From Carthagonibacter metallireducens (lineage in GTDB: Bacteria; Gemmatimonadota; Gemmatimonadetes; Palauibacterales; Palauibacteraceae), in NCBI GenBank assembly GCA_023554445.1, contig JAMJQQ010000015.1:1-13844 (forward strand): DNA of 13,844 nucleotides, read 5' to 3'. Both the position numbers and the translations under genes were made by a program. This document shows, one piece after another, positions 13,663 through 13,844 of this stretch (its first letter is position 1; each line of letters opens with the position of its first letter). A model generated the notes under the pieces. That model did not search any database, had not been told where the DNA came from, and saw only the letters and a list, made by a program, of their open reading frames with translations.

Positions 13663-13844
13663 ATGAGGATCGTCGCGAAGGGGTTCCGCTGGTTTCGCCG
13701 GGCGAGCTCCAACGAAAAGGGAACCGCCCTGTTCATCGCCGCGGGAAGCATGCTGGCGCTGACGTCGGTGTGCGCTCTCGCGATCGACGTCGGGATGCTT
13801 CTGACGGCACGCACCGAAGCGCAGCGCGTGGCGGACAGTGCGGC
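13663..13844 (+). CDS. TadG-like (Tad/Flp pilus-assembly related) protein, 5' end only
   Basis: Sixty codons are visible before the window ends. The N-terminus is basic (MRIVAKGFRWFRRASSNEKG), followed by one TM helix and the family block ALAIDVGMLLTARTEAQRVAD. This is the usual start of Tad-like proteins (TadE/TadG-type N-terminal domain, consensus RGQ/KG...LAVDVG..Y..R...Q..ADAAALA). Such proteins sit in the inner membrane with a large periplasmic C-terminal part and occur either in tad loci for Flp-type pili or alone with von Willebrand A or other domains. The ATG is preceded by AGGGGAG (13647-13653) and AGAGAAG (13655-13661). The neighbours in this window are not tad genes, so whether a tad cluster follows is unknown. 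Confidence 0.7.
   Translation, partial: MRIVAKGFRWFRRASSNEKGTALFIAAGSMLALTSVCALAIDVGMLLTARTEAQRVADSA

Noticed and set aside
13422..13814. A 130-codon minus-strand frame across the gap and the TadG-like start, containing CIVC
   Set aside because: No ribosome site, no recognisable domain, and it runs antisense to the Tad-like N-terminus. A single CxxC is not enough to call a gene.
1..13844. CRISPR arrays, insertion sequences, phage genes, attachment sites
   Set aside because: No regularly spaced long repeats, transposase or integrase motifs, or terminal inverted repeats were found; composition looks even across the window.

Overview
This is a GC-rich stretch of a Gram-negative (diderm) bacterial chromosome. 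The evidence is a tripartite efflux pump with an outer-membrane factor, lipoprotein signal peptides, a second outer-membrane barrel, and GC-rich wobble positions in all genes. The mix of a DUF4105/Lnb-type membrane protein, a NapC/NirT-like multihaem cytochrome and a TadG-like protein would fit Gemmatimonadota or a related high-GC group. That placement is a low-confidence guess, because no marker gene is present. I see no tRNA, rRNA, CRISPR array, insertion sequence or phage gene.

Layout, left to right. (1) The 3' end of a class I (DhnA/FbaB-type) fructose-bisphosphate aldolase, closed by a strong 11-bp GC hairpin. (2) After a 171-bp gap with two abutting 13-bp dyads comes a tight three-gene operon for an RND efflux pump: outer-membrane factor lipoprotein, periplasmic adaptor lipoprotein and HAE1-type inner-membrane transporter (398-6381). 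The genes overlap by 1 bp or are 3 bp apart, each with a good Shine-Dalgarno sequence. (3) A stand-alone ornithine carbamoyltransferase with a TTG start. (4) A two-gene redox unit: a three-TM, six-haem NapC/NirT-like cytochrome whose first haem site is the expanded CxxxCH form, and, 5 bp later, a membrane-anchored ApbE (FAD:protein FMN transferase). (5) On the minus strand, converging on apbE and overlapping it by 190 bp, a DUF4105 protein with a His/Cys periplasmic domain and five C-terminal TM helices. This is the architecture of the Bacteroides lipoprotein N-acyltransferase Lnb. (6) A divergent 177-bp intergenic region rich in hairpins and GACTC words. (7) A FadL-like outer-membrane protein followed 7 bp later by a divergent universal stress protein that lacks the ATP-binding signature. 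(8) A 289-bp gap with several possible stem-loops, then the first 60 codons of a TadG-like protein running off the right edge.

How the genes may work together. The pump operon is self-contained. The cytochrome and ApbE probably belong to one envelope electron-transfer pathway: quinol oxidation to periplasmic haems, plus covalent flavinylation of a partner encoded elsewhere. The DUF4105 protein may complete the maturation of lipoproteins such as the two made by the pump operon. The most novel points are the CxxxCH cytochrome/ApbE pair, the Lnb-like protein outside Bacteroidota, the antisense overlap in which the wobble bases of both genes coincide, and the structured, repeat-rich leader before the FadL-like gene.
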